NCBI GenBank assembly: GCA_021151825.1
Contig: JAGKWQ010000006.1
Location: 62,001 to 126,000, forward strand
DNA length: 64,000 nt
Direction: 5' to 3'
From: Cellvibrionaceae bacterium
Lineage (GTDB): Bacteria > Pseudomonadota > Gammaproteobacteria > Pseudomonadales > Cellvibrionaceae
The first letter of the stretch is position 1; each line of letters begins with the position of its first letter. Made by a program: the position numbers and the translations under genes. Positions 14,586 to 23,344 of this stretch are shown piece by piece. The notes under the pieces are model-generated. The model was not told the origin of the DNA. It did no database searches and was given only the letters and a program-made list of their open reading frames with translations.

Positions 14586-17219
14586 AACATTTAGCTTGGA
14601 AAAAATATTGTGCGCGTGGCGTTTAACGGTTCCCTCAGAAATACACATATTGGCGGCAATTTGTTTATTGGATAGACCCTTCTTCATTTTCCCCATGACT
14701 TCAAGTTCACGTTTCGTTAGTGCGTTTTTATACAAAACAGATATCTGCGCGCAATCGCTTTCTTCTTCATGCAAAGATTGGAGCATAGTCAATGCTATAG
14801 CAGGGGTGACATTTGCAGGTAAGTTAAATGGCAGCCATTTTTTTGCCTGCACAAAAAATATGTCGACACCTGATGCCAAGCTCAATTCTATGGCGGTAAT
14901 CAGCACCTTAATGGATTCTGTTTTCCTTCCTAGCTGGGTTAATGCTCTGCCCTCTGAAAACTGAAAGTTTAACAGACTCAGTTTTCGGTTCAGTTTTTCC
15001 GCTAGCTCCTTATGATGGTGGATAACCTTCAGAGCCTCTTCTGGCTGTTTTTGTATCATTAGTTCATTTGCATGAATAAACATCTCATATTCTTTGGTGT
15101 CGGAAAAATCATCTATAGTGCAATAGTTGGTGCTGGTTCCGGAAAGCTGATCGGGTGAAATATTTTTTTCAAGTAAGTCAATATGAACTTTAAATGCCTT
15201 GATCTCACGTAGACAGTTTTTTGCTGAGATTTTTAATACCAGCTCGTCAAGTTTTCTTATGTGAAAATGCAGTCTTCGTTTGTTTTTCTGAGCAGAATAA
15301 ATGGTTGCTAATAATTTGTGCGCATTAACAAGGCTTTTCATTTCTTTTCCGCGAGAGCTTAGCTCAACCGATTTTTTTAAATAAGCTGTAGCTCTGTCAA
15401 ATTCATTGCGGAGGTATGCAATTTCTCCCAGTCCATTGTATAGGTATGCTGCAAAAGGTTGGTCTGCCAGATTGTTATCCAGTGAAAATTTAAGTGTCTC
15501 CAGATACAGTTTCTCGGCGCCATGAATGTCAAGCATTTGAATCATCGCCTGCGCGCTTAAATTAACTGAGGCAATTGCTCCATAATAATTTCCAATGGAG
15601 AATCCCAGTTGTTCTGCCTCGCGTGCATAGTGAATGGTTTTTGTTAAGTTGCTTAACGATAGATGCACGCGCGCCAGATTGAAAAGAATAGTGCCTTCCA
15701 GGGATTTGTTAACTATTCCAATGGTGCGTAGCTTTTGCAATGCAGCCGTAGATAATTGAATGCTGGCGTGGTGGTTTTCATCAAAAGTCGCGATAAAACC
15801 CTGGATTGCCGTAATGTGAACGGGTATTGATGAGTACACATCATTACTCTCTTGTTGATTTTTATATCCATGGCTTGCACAGTCAATAAGGTAGTCAATA
15901 CCGGGGCGATCAATATTTAGAGAGAATAATTTCAGCCACACAATCCATATTTTCGCAATGGGCGATGAAATCTTTTTTTCTTCCAGTTTACTAAACCATA
16001 GGGTCAATTGATCAAGCTGCCCCAAGAGAACACGGCCCTCCACATTTCTATCTAAAAACTCATCGATAAAAACATAATCATTTGAGTTGATTGCATTATT
16101 TATGGCCTCTTGAAGATATCCGTTGTTTTCATACCATAGACTGGCGCTTTTATGAATCAACGACCTTTCTTCATCTGAATAACTAGCGATAAACTCTTTG
16201 TGTAAAACATCACCAAAGATATGATGAAACCTAAACCAATTTTCATTATTGTCTAACAAAATAATAAACGTATTTGATTTTTGTAGTTCGGTCAGTATTT
16301 CACCCGCATTACGGATGCCGGTAATGGTTTGACATAATGCAGGCGTCAAACTTGAGAGAATAGAGGATTTCAATAAAAAATCTTTCACACTATCTGAATA
16401 GTGCTCCAAAATTTCTTCTCGAATATATTCTTGTATATAAGTGTTGTTAAAGTGTGGTGGGTTATTGTTATGATTTTTTTCACTCTTCTCTAACATATAT
16501 ACAAGTTGTAATGCCGCAGGCCATCCCTCAGTTCTCTTCTCAATTTTTTTTATTTCAGCATCACAAAGACTGATTGCGCTGTATTTAAGAAACATAAATG
16601 CAATTTCATTGCGAGTGAAACGCAAATCAGCTGAATGTATTTCAATAATTTTTCTTTCCAGTCGGTGCTTTGCAATATTCAACGAAATAGTTTTTCTGCT
16701 GCTTAACATTATTTTTATATGTTCAGGAAGGTGACTGATCAGGTATCTGACAAGGTCTTTTATCTGGGTATTATCAATACAGTGAAAATCCTCGATAACC
16801 ATTACCAGTGGGGTTTCAAACATTGCCAACTCATTAATGAAGTTGGTTTTGAATTGCCCCGTGTTTTCAGTTAAGCCTTTAGTCAAGGTGTCGAACCTAT
16901 CAAAAGCAGAATTGACCGACTTTATAGCGGCTATTAAATAATAGACAAATCGGTAGATGTCATTCTCGTCAGTACTGAGTGATATCCAACAGTAAGGGTT
17001 TTTTTGATTGCAAACATATTGCCGTAGCAAGTTGGATTTTCCAAATCCTGCGGGTGCAACAATAAGTGCTGTCTGCCACTGAGAGTCAGATAGTCGATGA
17101 AGGCATTGTAGTCGTGGAACACTGTTCGGTGCCTTACCGTGCGGTGCTATCTTGGAGTAAAGCAGGTTGTGCTTGTTTAAAAACAATATCAGATTGTTTT
17201 TTTCGCTATTTGTTTTCAT
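14556..17219 (-). CDS. MalT-like LuxR-family transcriptional activator
   Basis: An 887-residue regulator of the LAL/MalT type. Near the N-terminus is a P-loop ATPase (Walker A in APAGFGKSNLL, residues 55-65; Walker B in LVMVIEDFHCID), followed by a winged-helix and a long TPR-like helical region. The C-terminus is a LuxR HTH (LTKRELEVMGKMKKGLSNKQIAANMCISEGTVKRHA is the relevant region, about 825-865). Such proteins bind an inducer, oligomerise with ATP and activate nearby operons. It is divergent from the biosynthetic operon, with repeats in the 434-base gap, so it is very likely the pathway-specific activator. Its GC content is as low as that of the cluster. Confidence 0.9.
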   Translation of the reverse strand: MKTNSEKNNLILFLNKHNLLYSKIAPHGKAPNSVPRLQCLHRLSDSQWQTALIVAPAGFGKSNLLRQYVCNQKNPYCWISLSTDENDIYRFVYYLIAAIKSVNSAFDRFDTLTKGLTENTGQFKTNFINELAMFETPLVMVIEDFHCIDNTQIKDLVRYLISHLPEHIKIMLSSRKTISLNIAKHRLERKIIEIHSADLRFTRNEIAFMFLKYSAISLCDAEIKKIEKRTEGWPAALQLVYMLEKSEKNHNNNPPHFNNTYIQEYIREEILEHYSDSVKDFLLKSSILSSLTPALCQTITGIRNAGEILTELQKSNTFIILLDNNENWFRFHHIFGDVLHKEFIASYSDEERSLIHKSASLWYENNGYLQEAINNAINSNDYVFIDEFLDRNVEGRVLLGQLDQLTLWFSKLEEKKISSPIAKIWIVWLKLFSLNIDRPGIDYLIDCASHGYKNQQESNDVYSSIPVHITAIQGFIATFDENHHASIQLSTAALQKLRTIGIVNKSLEGTILFNLARVHLSLSNLTKTIHYAREAEQLGFSIGNYYGAIASVNLSAQAMIQMLDIHGAEKLYLETLKFSLDNNLADQPFAAYLYNGLGEIAYLRNEFDRATAYLKKSVELSSRGKEMKSLVNAHKLLATIYSAQKNKRRLHFHIRKLDELVLKISAKNCLREIKAFKVHIDLLEKNISPDQLSGTSTNYCTIDDFSDTKEYEMFIHANELMIQKQPEEALKVIHHHKELAEKLNRKLSLLNFQFSEGRALTQLGRKTESIKVLITAIELSLASGVDIFFVQAKKWLPFNLPANVTPAIALTMLQSLHEEESDCAQISVLYKNALTKRELEVMGKMKKGLSNKQIAANMCISEGTVKRHAHNIFSKLNVKNRVAAIQC

Positions 17220-17371
17220 TGCGCTTAAAAAGATTCGTTAATCCATCGTTTTTTTAATGCGCAGAAGTGGTCCTTTTGTATGATTTTTTTAGTGCTTTAT
17301 AAATTTAAATAAAGAGTAATTAATGATTACTGCAATGAAGTGTACTAGCTTTTAGTTTGGACTTCTATCCC

Positions 17372-17444
17372 AAAATGTATCCAAAAGTGCATATTCACTC
17401 ACAGATAATCTGTGGCCTGGATTATGCGATGTAAAAAATGTATC
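17372..17444. promoter_or_regulatory. direct repeat pair and palindrome in the regulator-operon gap
   Basis: AAAATGTATC followed by (C/G)AAA occurs at 17372-17381 and 17435-17444, 63 bases apart. Between the copies lies a perfect 7+7 palindrome, CACAGATAATCTGTG (17400-17414). These are plausible operators for the MalT-like activator or another regulator. Confidence 0.5.
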
Positions 17445-17542
17445 GAAAGTTGTATTTACGCTGCATTCCCTAATTGCCGATCATGCCGCACCTTTATCAA
17501 TAGCCATTTCTTTGCCTGCCACGGATAAAAAGGACAATTTAA

Positions 17543-17632
17543 TTTTTTGAAATAGTCTGACTAACCGCTTCGCTTGCTGCGAAAAAATTGAAAAAGAAAT
17601 TCATTTTTTTGAAATAGTCTGACTGACCACTT
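17543..17632. promoter_or_regulatory. second direct repeat pair upstream of the biosynthetic operon
   Basis: The word TTTTTTGAAATAGTCTGACT, followed by (A/G)ACC(G/A)CTT, occurs twice. The GAAATAGTCTGACT cores are at 17549-17562 and 17611-17624, 62 bases apart (about six helical turns) and on the same face. The second copy ends some 20 bases before the first gene. It may be an activator site or a duplicated promoter piece. Confidence 0.55.
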
Positions 17633-17653
17633 CTGCTTATCCAATAAAACAAT

Positions 17654-18871
17654 ATGTCGGCAATTTTAAACACAGAGGCTTTATCAATGTGGTACGTATT
17701 TGTATTTCTAGCAATACCATTATTCACCAGCAGTATATGGATGATGATGCTGTGTATTTGGTTGATTGTGCACCCATTAATTCGCAAAAAGCCCAAGGTA
17801 CTAGCACGGTATCCTGAGGTGGCAATCATGGTTCCTCACTTTAATGAAAAGCCGGAGTATTTATTTCAAGCGTTGAACTCGATTGAGGCGCAAGATTATC
17901 CTGGCCAAATTACTGTTATTTTGGCAGATGATGGGTCAACTAATGGTATTCAAAGTCATTTGACAGAGTGGTTTAAATCCCCCAGGAAGCAAAATTATAA
18001 ATCTATAAGATTTGAACAAAATAATGGGAGCAAGGGCAAAAATATGGATGCCGCTTTGCCGAATGTTCCCGAGTCTGTGGAAGCTCTGGTAGTGGTTGAT
18101 AGCGATACATTTCTTGAGCCACAAAGTGTGCGTAAAGTAGTGGAGCGCATGTGGCAAGACGAAAAATGTGCTGCAGTGTGTGGGTTCCTCGTACCGGCAA
18201 ATAAGCAGACCAACGTGTGGGAGAAATTGCAGTATTTTGAACACATTGGTATTTATCCAGCCGTAAAAAGTGCACAGGACGCATTTGGTTTTGTATCGAT
18301 TATGGCTGGGGCCTTTGTGGTACACCGCATGTCAGTAATCAGGGAAATTGGCGGCTGGGGGAGCTGGATCGTTGAAGATATCGCCTGGACATGGAAGGCT
18401 TTGGCCAGTGGTTATACTACGGGATACGCCCCGGAAGCTGTGGCCTATACCTATGCACCAACCAATCCCAAATGTCTTTTCAAGCAGCGTCGTCGCTGGG
18501 CAAGAGGGCGTGTAGAAGCTTATCGAGCAGCGATTTCAACTTCACCTAAACGTGCCTTGTTTTTGATTCCTTTCTTTATGTTGTACGTCCTTAGCTTGTT
18601 GCCGCCAACGTTGTGCGCACTGCCAGTTTTAGCGGTAGTGTTTCAGCAGTGGTGGGTATTCGGTCTGATTGGGCTGTCAACATTCTTATCCATTAGCATG
18701 TTTTTACTGTATCAAAAACAACTGCCAGAACAGTTGCGCAAAGGTGCCAGGGATATTTTTCGTTCAACGTACTACAACTCCTTGTTTGAGTTGTTTTTGT
18801 GGCGCCCTAACGTTATCGGTTTTTGTGACGAAATTTTCGGCAAGGCAAAATCCTGGATGACGCGCGGTTAA
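17654..18871 (+). CDS. membrane glycosyltransferase family 2 (PgaC/NodC-like)
   Basis: A 405-residue processive-type glycosyltransferase. There is one membrane segment near residues 12-38 and several at the C-terminus (about 300-360). The GT2 motifs are complete: ADDGS (about 91-95), DSDT (149-152), the VED motif (Glu241-Asp242) and QRRRW (278-282). Family members polymerise GlcNAc or related sugars from UDP-sugars at the inner membrane (poly-beta-1,6-GlcNAc, chitin oligomers, hyaluronan). It is the first gene of the island. With the NodB-like deacetylase and NodU-like carbamoyltransferases downstream, it suggests an amino-sugar part in the product. The sugar and linkage cannot be read from the sequence. 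Confidence 0.85.
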   Translation: MSAILNTEALSMWYVFVFLAIPLFTSSIWMMMLCIWLIVHPLIRKKPKVLARYPEVAIMVPHFNEKPEYLFQALNSIEAQDYPGQITVILADDGSTNGIQSHLTEWFKSPRKQNYKSIRFEQNNGSKGKNMDAALPNVPESVEALVVVDSDTFLEPQSVRKVVERMWQDEKCAAVCGFLVPANKQTNVWEKLQYFEHIGIYPAVKSAQDAFGFVSIMAGAFVVHRMSVIREIGGWGSWIVEDIAWTWKALASGYTTGYAPEAVAYTYAPTNPKCLFKQRRRWARGRVEAYRAAISTSPKRALFLIPFFMLYVLSLLPPTLCALPVLAVVFQQWWVFGLIGLSTFLSISMFLLYQKQLPEQLRKGARDIFRSTYYNSLFELFLWRPNVIGFCDEIFGKAKSWMTRG

Positions 18872-18908
18872 TTATATTTCTGCATCACTATTACTATAGA
18901 GTTCGGGC

Positions 18909-20102
18909 ATGCCATCGTTGAGTTACAGTATTTTAATTACCCGTCCTATTAGTCTGTCAATTTGGACCACTATCCTGGCTACCATTACAGTGGCGATATG
19001 TTCGCTGCTGTATTTTGTGCAATACACGCAAAAGCACAATGCTGAAGGAGTCCTGGTTCCAGATAAAGGATTGGTAAACGTAATTACCCCAAGTGCCGGG
19101 CAAATTGCGAGCATGGAAGTTACGCATGGGCAAGCGGTAAAAGCGGGGCAATTGCTGTACAAAATTTTAAGCGATCAGGCGATTTCTGAAACGGATGTCA
19201 TTAGATCCGAGCGACGAGCTCGTCTTACCTCTATGGAAAAGAGTTTGCAAGATGATATCGTCCGCCAGAAAAATATTAATCAAGACACAATGCGCAATAA
19301 GCGTCAAGAATTGAATGGTTTGAAATCCGACTTGTTGGTTGTTAGAAAAAAATTACTCTTGCTTGATGAAAAAGAAGTCATTGCAAAAGACAATTTGGCC
19401 CGCTATGAAAAACTTGCCGAACAAAATCTTTTTTCAAGAATACAAGCCAAGGAAAAGCACATCGAGTACCTCGATATACGATCGCAAAAAATTCAGCTTG
19501 AAAGCGACCTTAAGATCGGCGAGCGAAATGTCGAGATTGCAAATGAAGCAATTTTAATAGAAGAATTAAACGGAGAAAGCCAGCTGGCGGACTTAACGCG
19601 CAAGCTGGATGAGGCTAAAAATAAACTGCTGGAATATAACTCTACAGAATATATTTATGTTATTGCACCCAGTGATGGAACTGTAGCAAATATCTCTGCA
19701 AAGTTAGGTCAACATGTTGATCCTGCTTCAGCGTTGTTAACAATCATACCCGCCAACTCACAGCTATATGCTGAGCTTTATGTACCTGGTAGCGCAATTG
19801 GTTTTGTGACGCCGGGCGATAAGGTGCAGTTGCGTTACCGTGCCTTTCCCTATCAAAAATTCGGGCTACATAAAGGTGTGGTTAGACACATTTCCCGGGC
19901 GCCATTGTACGGTGCTAGCGGTACATTATCAGTAAACTCTATTTATAAAATAACTGTCGCTTTGCCAGAGCAGCATATGCTTGCCTACGGGCAAAAACAG
20001 CCATTGCAGGCGGGCATGGAAATTGATGCGGCGGTTTTAATCGATAAAAGAAGGCTGTATGAGTGGTTGTTCGAACCACTAATGAGTATGGCGAGAAAAT
20101 GA
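18909..20102 (+). CDS. HlyD-family periplasmic adaptor of an ABC exporter
   Basis: A 397-residue membrane fusion protein. There is one membrane segment near residues 18-36, then a lipoyl half (VITPSAGQIASMEVTHGQAVKAGQLLYKI), a long coiled coil (about 100-215) and the second lipoyl/beta-barrel half (VIAPSDGTVANISAKLGQHVDPASALLTI). It bridges the inner-membrane ABC transporter to an outer-membrane channel, probably a TolC encoded elsewhere. The stop overlaps the ABC transporter start (ATGA), so the two are translated together. Confidence 0.9.
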   Translation: MPSLSYSILITRPISLSIWTTILATITVAICSLLYFVQYTQKHNAEGVLVPDKGLVNVITPSAGQIASMEVTHGQAVKAGQLLYKILSDQAISETDVIRSERRARLTSMEKSLQDDIVRQKNINQDTMRNKRQELNGLKSDLLVVRKKLLLLDEKEVIAKDNLARYEKLAEQNLFSRIQAKEKHIEYLDIRSQKIQLESDLKIGERNVEIANEAILIEELNGESQLADLTRKLDEAKNKLLEYNSTEYIYVIAPSDGTVANISAKLGQHVDPASALLTIIPANSQLYAELYVPGSAIGFVTPGDKVQLRYRAFPYQKFGLHKGVVRHISRAPLYGASGTLSVNSIYKITVALPEQHMLAYGQKQPLQAGMEIDAAVLIDKRRLYEWLFEPLMSMARK

Positions 20103-22333
20103 TAATGCGTGTTTCAGATAAATTAAAATTCAAGTTCGGAAAAGATCTTTCGCTTATTTTGCAGGCAGACTCGGCAGAGAGCGGTTTGGCATGTTTGGCT
20201 ATGCTGGTTGGTTATCATCAAGGTGATGTCGACTATACGCAGATAAGACATACAGTCGATATTTCACGGCGCGGAATCACCATCGATTCAATGGTTGAGC
20301 TTGGCTTGCAGCTGATGTTAGAAGCCAAGATTGTTAATGTGGTGGCAGAAAACCTTCACGAGCTTGAGCTGCCTTGTATCTTGCAGTGGGATTTCAATCA
20401 TTTTGTTGTATTGGATAAAATCGAAAACGGCAAGTTTCATATTTATGATCCTGCGGGTGAAGTGAAATATGTTACACCCGAAGAGTTATCACATTCTTAT
20501 CGTGGGGCTGCTGTTGAGGTTCGCCCGTTAATTGATTTTGTTAACGCAAAAGACCGTCATAAAAAAGAAAAAACCAATAAATATTACAAAGCTATTACCA
20601 ATGAGTCCGCTGCCGAAGAAAAAAAGAATCGTTTTTCCTGGCGTCGGCTTATCGGCAGCACTAGCGGCATCAAGCGATCATTATTTCAAATAACCCTGTT
20701 GGCCCTGGCGATGGAAGCCTTGGCGTTGCTGTTGCCATTGGCAACCCAGTTAACGTTTGACCAGGTCATTGTAACTGCCGACACCGATTTGTTGACGCTG
20801 GTGGTATTAGGCATGGTTTTTTTGGAGCTTACCCGTGTTGCATTAAATACCTTGCGCGCCTGGTCGGTAATGATTCTGAGTGCAACATTAAATCTCCAAT
20901 GGATTACCAACGTTTTCTCGCATCTTGTACGTTTGCCAATAGCATGGTTTGAAAAGCGCCACATCGGCGATGTTAGCTCGCGCTTCGAGGCTGTTCATGC
21001 GATTCAAGGCATGGTTACCACGCGCTCTATCGAAGTGGGGCTGGATGGTCTGATGTCGATTGGAGCTTTGGTTATCCTCTTTGTTTACAACGTAAAACTG
21101 GCATTCATTGTTCTCGGTAGTGTGTTGTTGTATTTCTTCATCAGATTGATGTGGTATCGGACACAGCGTCGGGCCACTGAAGAAAATGTCGTTCTTTCTG
21201 CACAACAAAATACGTTGTTTCTGGAAACACTGCGCAGTATCAACACCATTCGTTTATTTAATGGGGCTGAAAGTCGTAAGGTTCGTTGGGCCAATCGGCT
21301 GATTGCGGAGCGCAATGCCGGCCTGCGAATGCAGCGTCAATCCATCATTATTGAATCCTGTAACTGGACGTTGTTTGGCGCAGAGCGTATTGCAGTTCTC
21401 GCATTGGGCGCGTTGAGTGTTATCGATGGTGCCTGGACCGTTGGTATGTTTTTGGCGTTTTATGCGTATGCAGCCCAGTTTGTTGAACGTTCTATTGGTG
21501 TGGTCGACAAAATAATCGAATTCAAAATGCTCAGTATTCAAGTGGAGCGGCTTTCTGAAATTGTGCTTGAGCCAGCGGAGCAAGAATACCCTTCCCGAAT
21601 TGACACCGACTCTCTGCCTGCAACTTTCACTGTCGATAATATTTGTTTCAGGTATGACAAAAAAGATGAATTAATTCTTAACCAATGTTCATTGGATATC
21701 AGGCAAGGGGAAAGCATTGCCATTGTCGGCGCATCGGGTTGTGGCAAAAGTACTTTGTTGAAATTGATGATTGGCGCCCACGAACCTGAATCGGGAAGAA
21801 TTTTGTATGGCGGTGTAGATTTATCGCAAATTGGTACACGAGCCTATCGTGAATTAATTGGTGTGGTGCTTCAGGATGATCAATTGTTGTCTGGCTCGAT
21901 TGCAGAAAATATCGCTTTCTTTACCGACAATCCTGACTTTGAGCACATTAAACATTGTGCGCAGTTTGCAGCTATTAGTGGCGAAATTGAGGCCATGCCA
22001 TTGGGCTACCATACGCTGGTGGGCGATATGGGTACATGGCTTTCCGGTGGGCAAAAACAACGCCTATTGTTGGCGCGGGCGCTGTACAAGAAACCGAAAG
22101 TTCTCTTTCTCGATGAAGCAACCAGTCACCTTGATGTTTCCAATGAAGCACTCGTGAATGATGCAGTGCGCCGCCTTGGTATTACAACAATTGTTATTGC
22201 GCATCGCCCGGAAACAATTCGTATGGCGAATAGAATTTTTTTGGTTGAAAACAAAACTGCAAGGGAAATTGATAAAAGCGCATTGGATGAATTAAAACAA
22301 AAAGCGTTAGAAGTAAGCGGTGTTATTTTGTAA
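20099..22333 (+). CDS. ABC exporter with a C39-like domain lacking the catalytic Cys
   Basis: A 745-residue ABC transporter. Its start is set at the ATG overlapping the HlyD stop. Residues 1-130 form a C39-type domain: Gln22, His101 and Asp117 are in place, but the catalytic Cys is Ser28 (AESGLACLAM instead of ECGLACLAM). It should therefore bind but not cut a leader, as in HlyB-type C39-like domains. A six-helix membrane domain follows, then an ATPase with Walker A GASGCGKST (about 544), signature LSGGQKQR (about 647) and Walker B VLFLDEATSHLD. It probably exports the cluster's product. No precursor peptide gene was found nearby. Confidence 0.88.
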   Translation: MIMRVSDKLKFKFGKDLSLILQADSAESGLACLAMLVGYHQGDVDYTQIRHTVDISRRGITIDSMVELGLQLMLEAKIVNVVAENLHELELPCILQWDFNHFVVLDKIENGKFHIYDPAGEVKYVTPEELSHSYRGAAVEVRPLIDFVNAKDRHKKEKTNKYYKAITNESAAEEKKNRFSWRRLIGSTSGIKRSLFQITLLALAMEALALLLPLATQLTFDQVIVTADTDLLTLVVLGMVFLELTRVALNTLRAWSVMILSATLNLQWITNVFSHLVRLPIAWFEKRHIGDVSSRFEAVHAIQGMVTTRSIEVGLDGLMSIGALVILFVYNVKLAFIVLGSVLLYFFIRLMWYRTQRRATEENVVLSAQQNTLFLETLRSINTIRLFNGAESRKVRWANRLIAERNAGLRMQRQSIIIESCNWTLFGAERIAVLALGALSVIDGAWTVGMFLAFYAYAAQFVERSIGVVDKIIEFKMLSIQVERLSEIVLEPAEQEYPSRIDTDSLPATFTVDNICFRYDKKDELILNQCSLDIRQGESIAIVGASGCGKSTLLKLMIGAHEPESGRILYGGVDLSQIGTRAYRELIGVVLQDDQLLSGSIAENIAFFTDNPDFEHIKHCAQFAAISGEIEAMPLGYHTLVGDMGTWLSGGQKQRLLLARALYKKPKVLFLDEATSHLDVSNEALVNDAVRRLGITTIVIAHRPETIRMANRIFLVENKTAREIDKSALDELKQKALEVSGVIL

Positions 22334-22396
22334 TTGAACTCGTGTAAATACGGATATTGATGTAGGTCAACAGCAATAAGTTCGGGGCGTATTGAA

Positions 22397-23233
22397 ATGA
22401 TTGAGTTTGAAAATACAGAGCAATGGGATCTGCAAGAGATGGCGCAAACCTTTAACAAAAAAGGATTTGTGTTAGGCGGAAAATTGCTCAGTGATACTTC
22501 TATTGATTTACTTAACGAAAAAATTGAAAAGTACCTTGCGATTCAAAGGGCAAAAAATGCAGAAGACGTTTCCGTTATGGGAAATGATAAAAGCTCTGTG
22601 ATTTTGCAGATGTGCAATGTGTGGTATGGCGTAGATGAAATAGCGGAAATACTTCGCTCATCGGAATTTAATGCAATTTTGAAGGGGCTATTCGGTAATG
22701 ATACATATCGTCTTTATCATGATCAGTTGCAATTTAAACCCGAGCGCATAGGTGGAGTAAATTGTTGGCACCAGGATGTTGAGTTTTGGCCGTTTCGTGA
22801 GCCATATACTGAAGTGACTGCATGGTTAGCATTGGACGACGTTGACGAAAGTAATGGTTGTATGCGGATGGTGTCGGGCTCGCATCAGTGGGGTGCAGCA
22901 ACCGATTATTTGCGTGCACTGACTCACTATTTGCCATTGGAAGAATCCTATAACGGAAATCGAATAGATGTTGAGAGTTGTATCGTGCCTAAAGGGCATG
23001 TGCATTTTCATCACAATTTGGCATGGCATGGATCGGGTCCCAATTTTAGTGAAAAACCAAGGAGGGCATTGGCTTTTCATATAGTAAAAGGCAGGTTTTT
23101 TCATGAGCCAAAATATGGATATAAGCTGGATTTAAGTTTACATGAAGAGATAAAAGGCGACCATTTTCCTGTTATAGGTACATCGTTTTCCTCTTGGTCG
23201 AGCATGTTAGAAAAAGCTGAGTCAGATCAATAA
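22397..23233 (+). CDS. phytanoyl-CoA dioxygenase (PhyH) family Fe(II)/2-oxoglutarate oxygenase
   Basis: A 278-residue protein with the facial triad HxD in WHQDVEFWPF (about residues 125-127), the distal His in HNLAWHGSGPN (about 210) and the 2-oxoglutarate-binding Arg in PRRALAFH. PhyH enzymes hydroxylate, halogenate or desaturate small molecules or carrier-bound amino acids. In this operon it probably hydroxylates an amino acid or the sugar part of the product, possibly creating the hydroxyl that a carbamoyltransferase then uses. The substrate is unknown. Confidence 0.87.
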   Translation: MIEFENTEQWDLQEMAQTFNKKGFVLGGKLLSDTSIDLLNEKIEKYLAIQRAKNAEDVSVMGNDKSSVILQMCNVWYGVDEIAEILRSSEFNAILKGLFGNDTYRLYHDQLQFKPERIGGVNCWHQDVEFWPFREPYTEVTAWLALDDVDESNGCMRMVSGSHQWGAATDYLRALTHYLPLEESYNGNRIDVESCIVPKGHVHFHHNLAWHGSGPNFSEKPRRALAFHIVKGRFFHEPKYGYKLDLSLHEEIKGDHFPVIGTSFSSWSSMLEKAESDQ

Positions 23234-23344
23234 GGTCAGAACAGGGAACATCAAATATTTGTCGGCAATTTCCTTCCTGTTTAAAAACAGGATAGTTGTC
23301 AGCTGTAGCATGTTAATTATTCGTTTTTGTAAAGGTAAATTTTT

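Noticed and set aside
23275..23292. Hairpin TCCTGTTT / AAACAGGA between the PhyH and carbamoyltransferase genes as a terminator
   Set aside because: The loop would be only two bases, the T run is missing, and the downstream genes clearly continue the operon.
17220..23340. Possible bacteriocin or lanthipeptide precursor near the C39-type exporter
   Set aside because: No small frame with a double-glycine leader was found in the gaps, and the peptidase Cys is missing.
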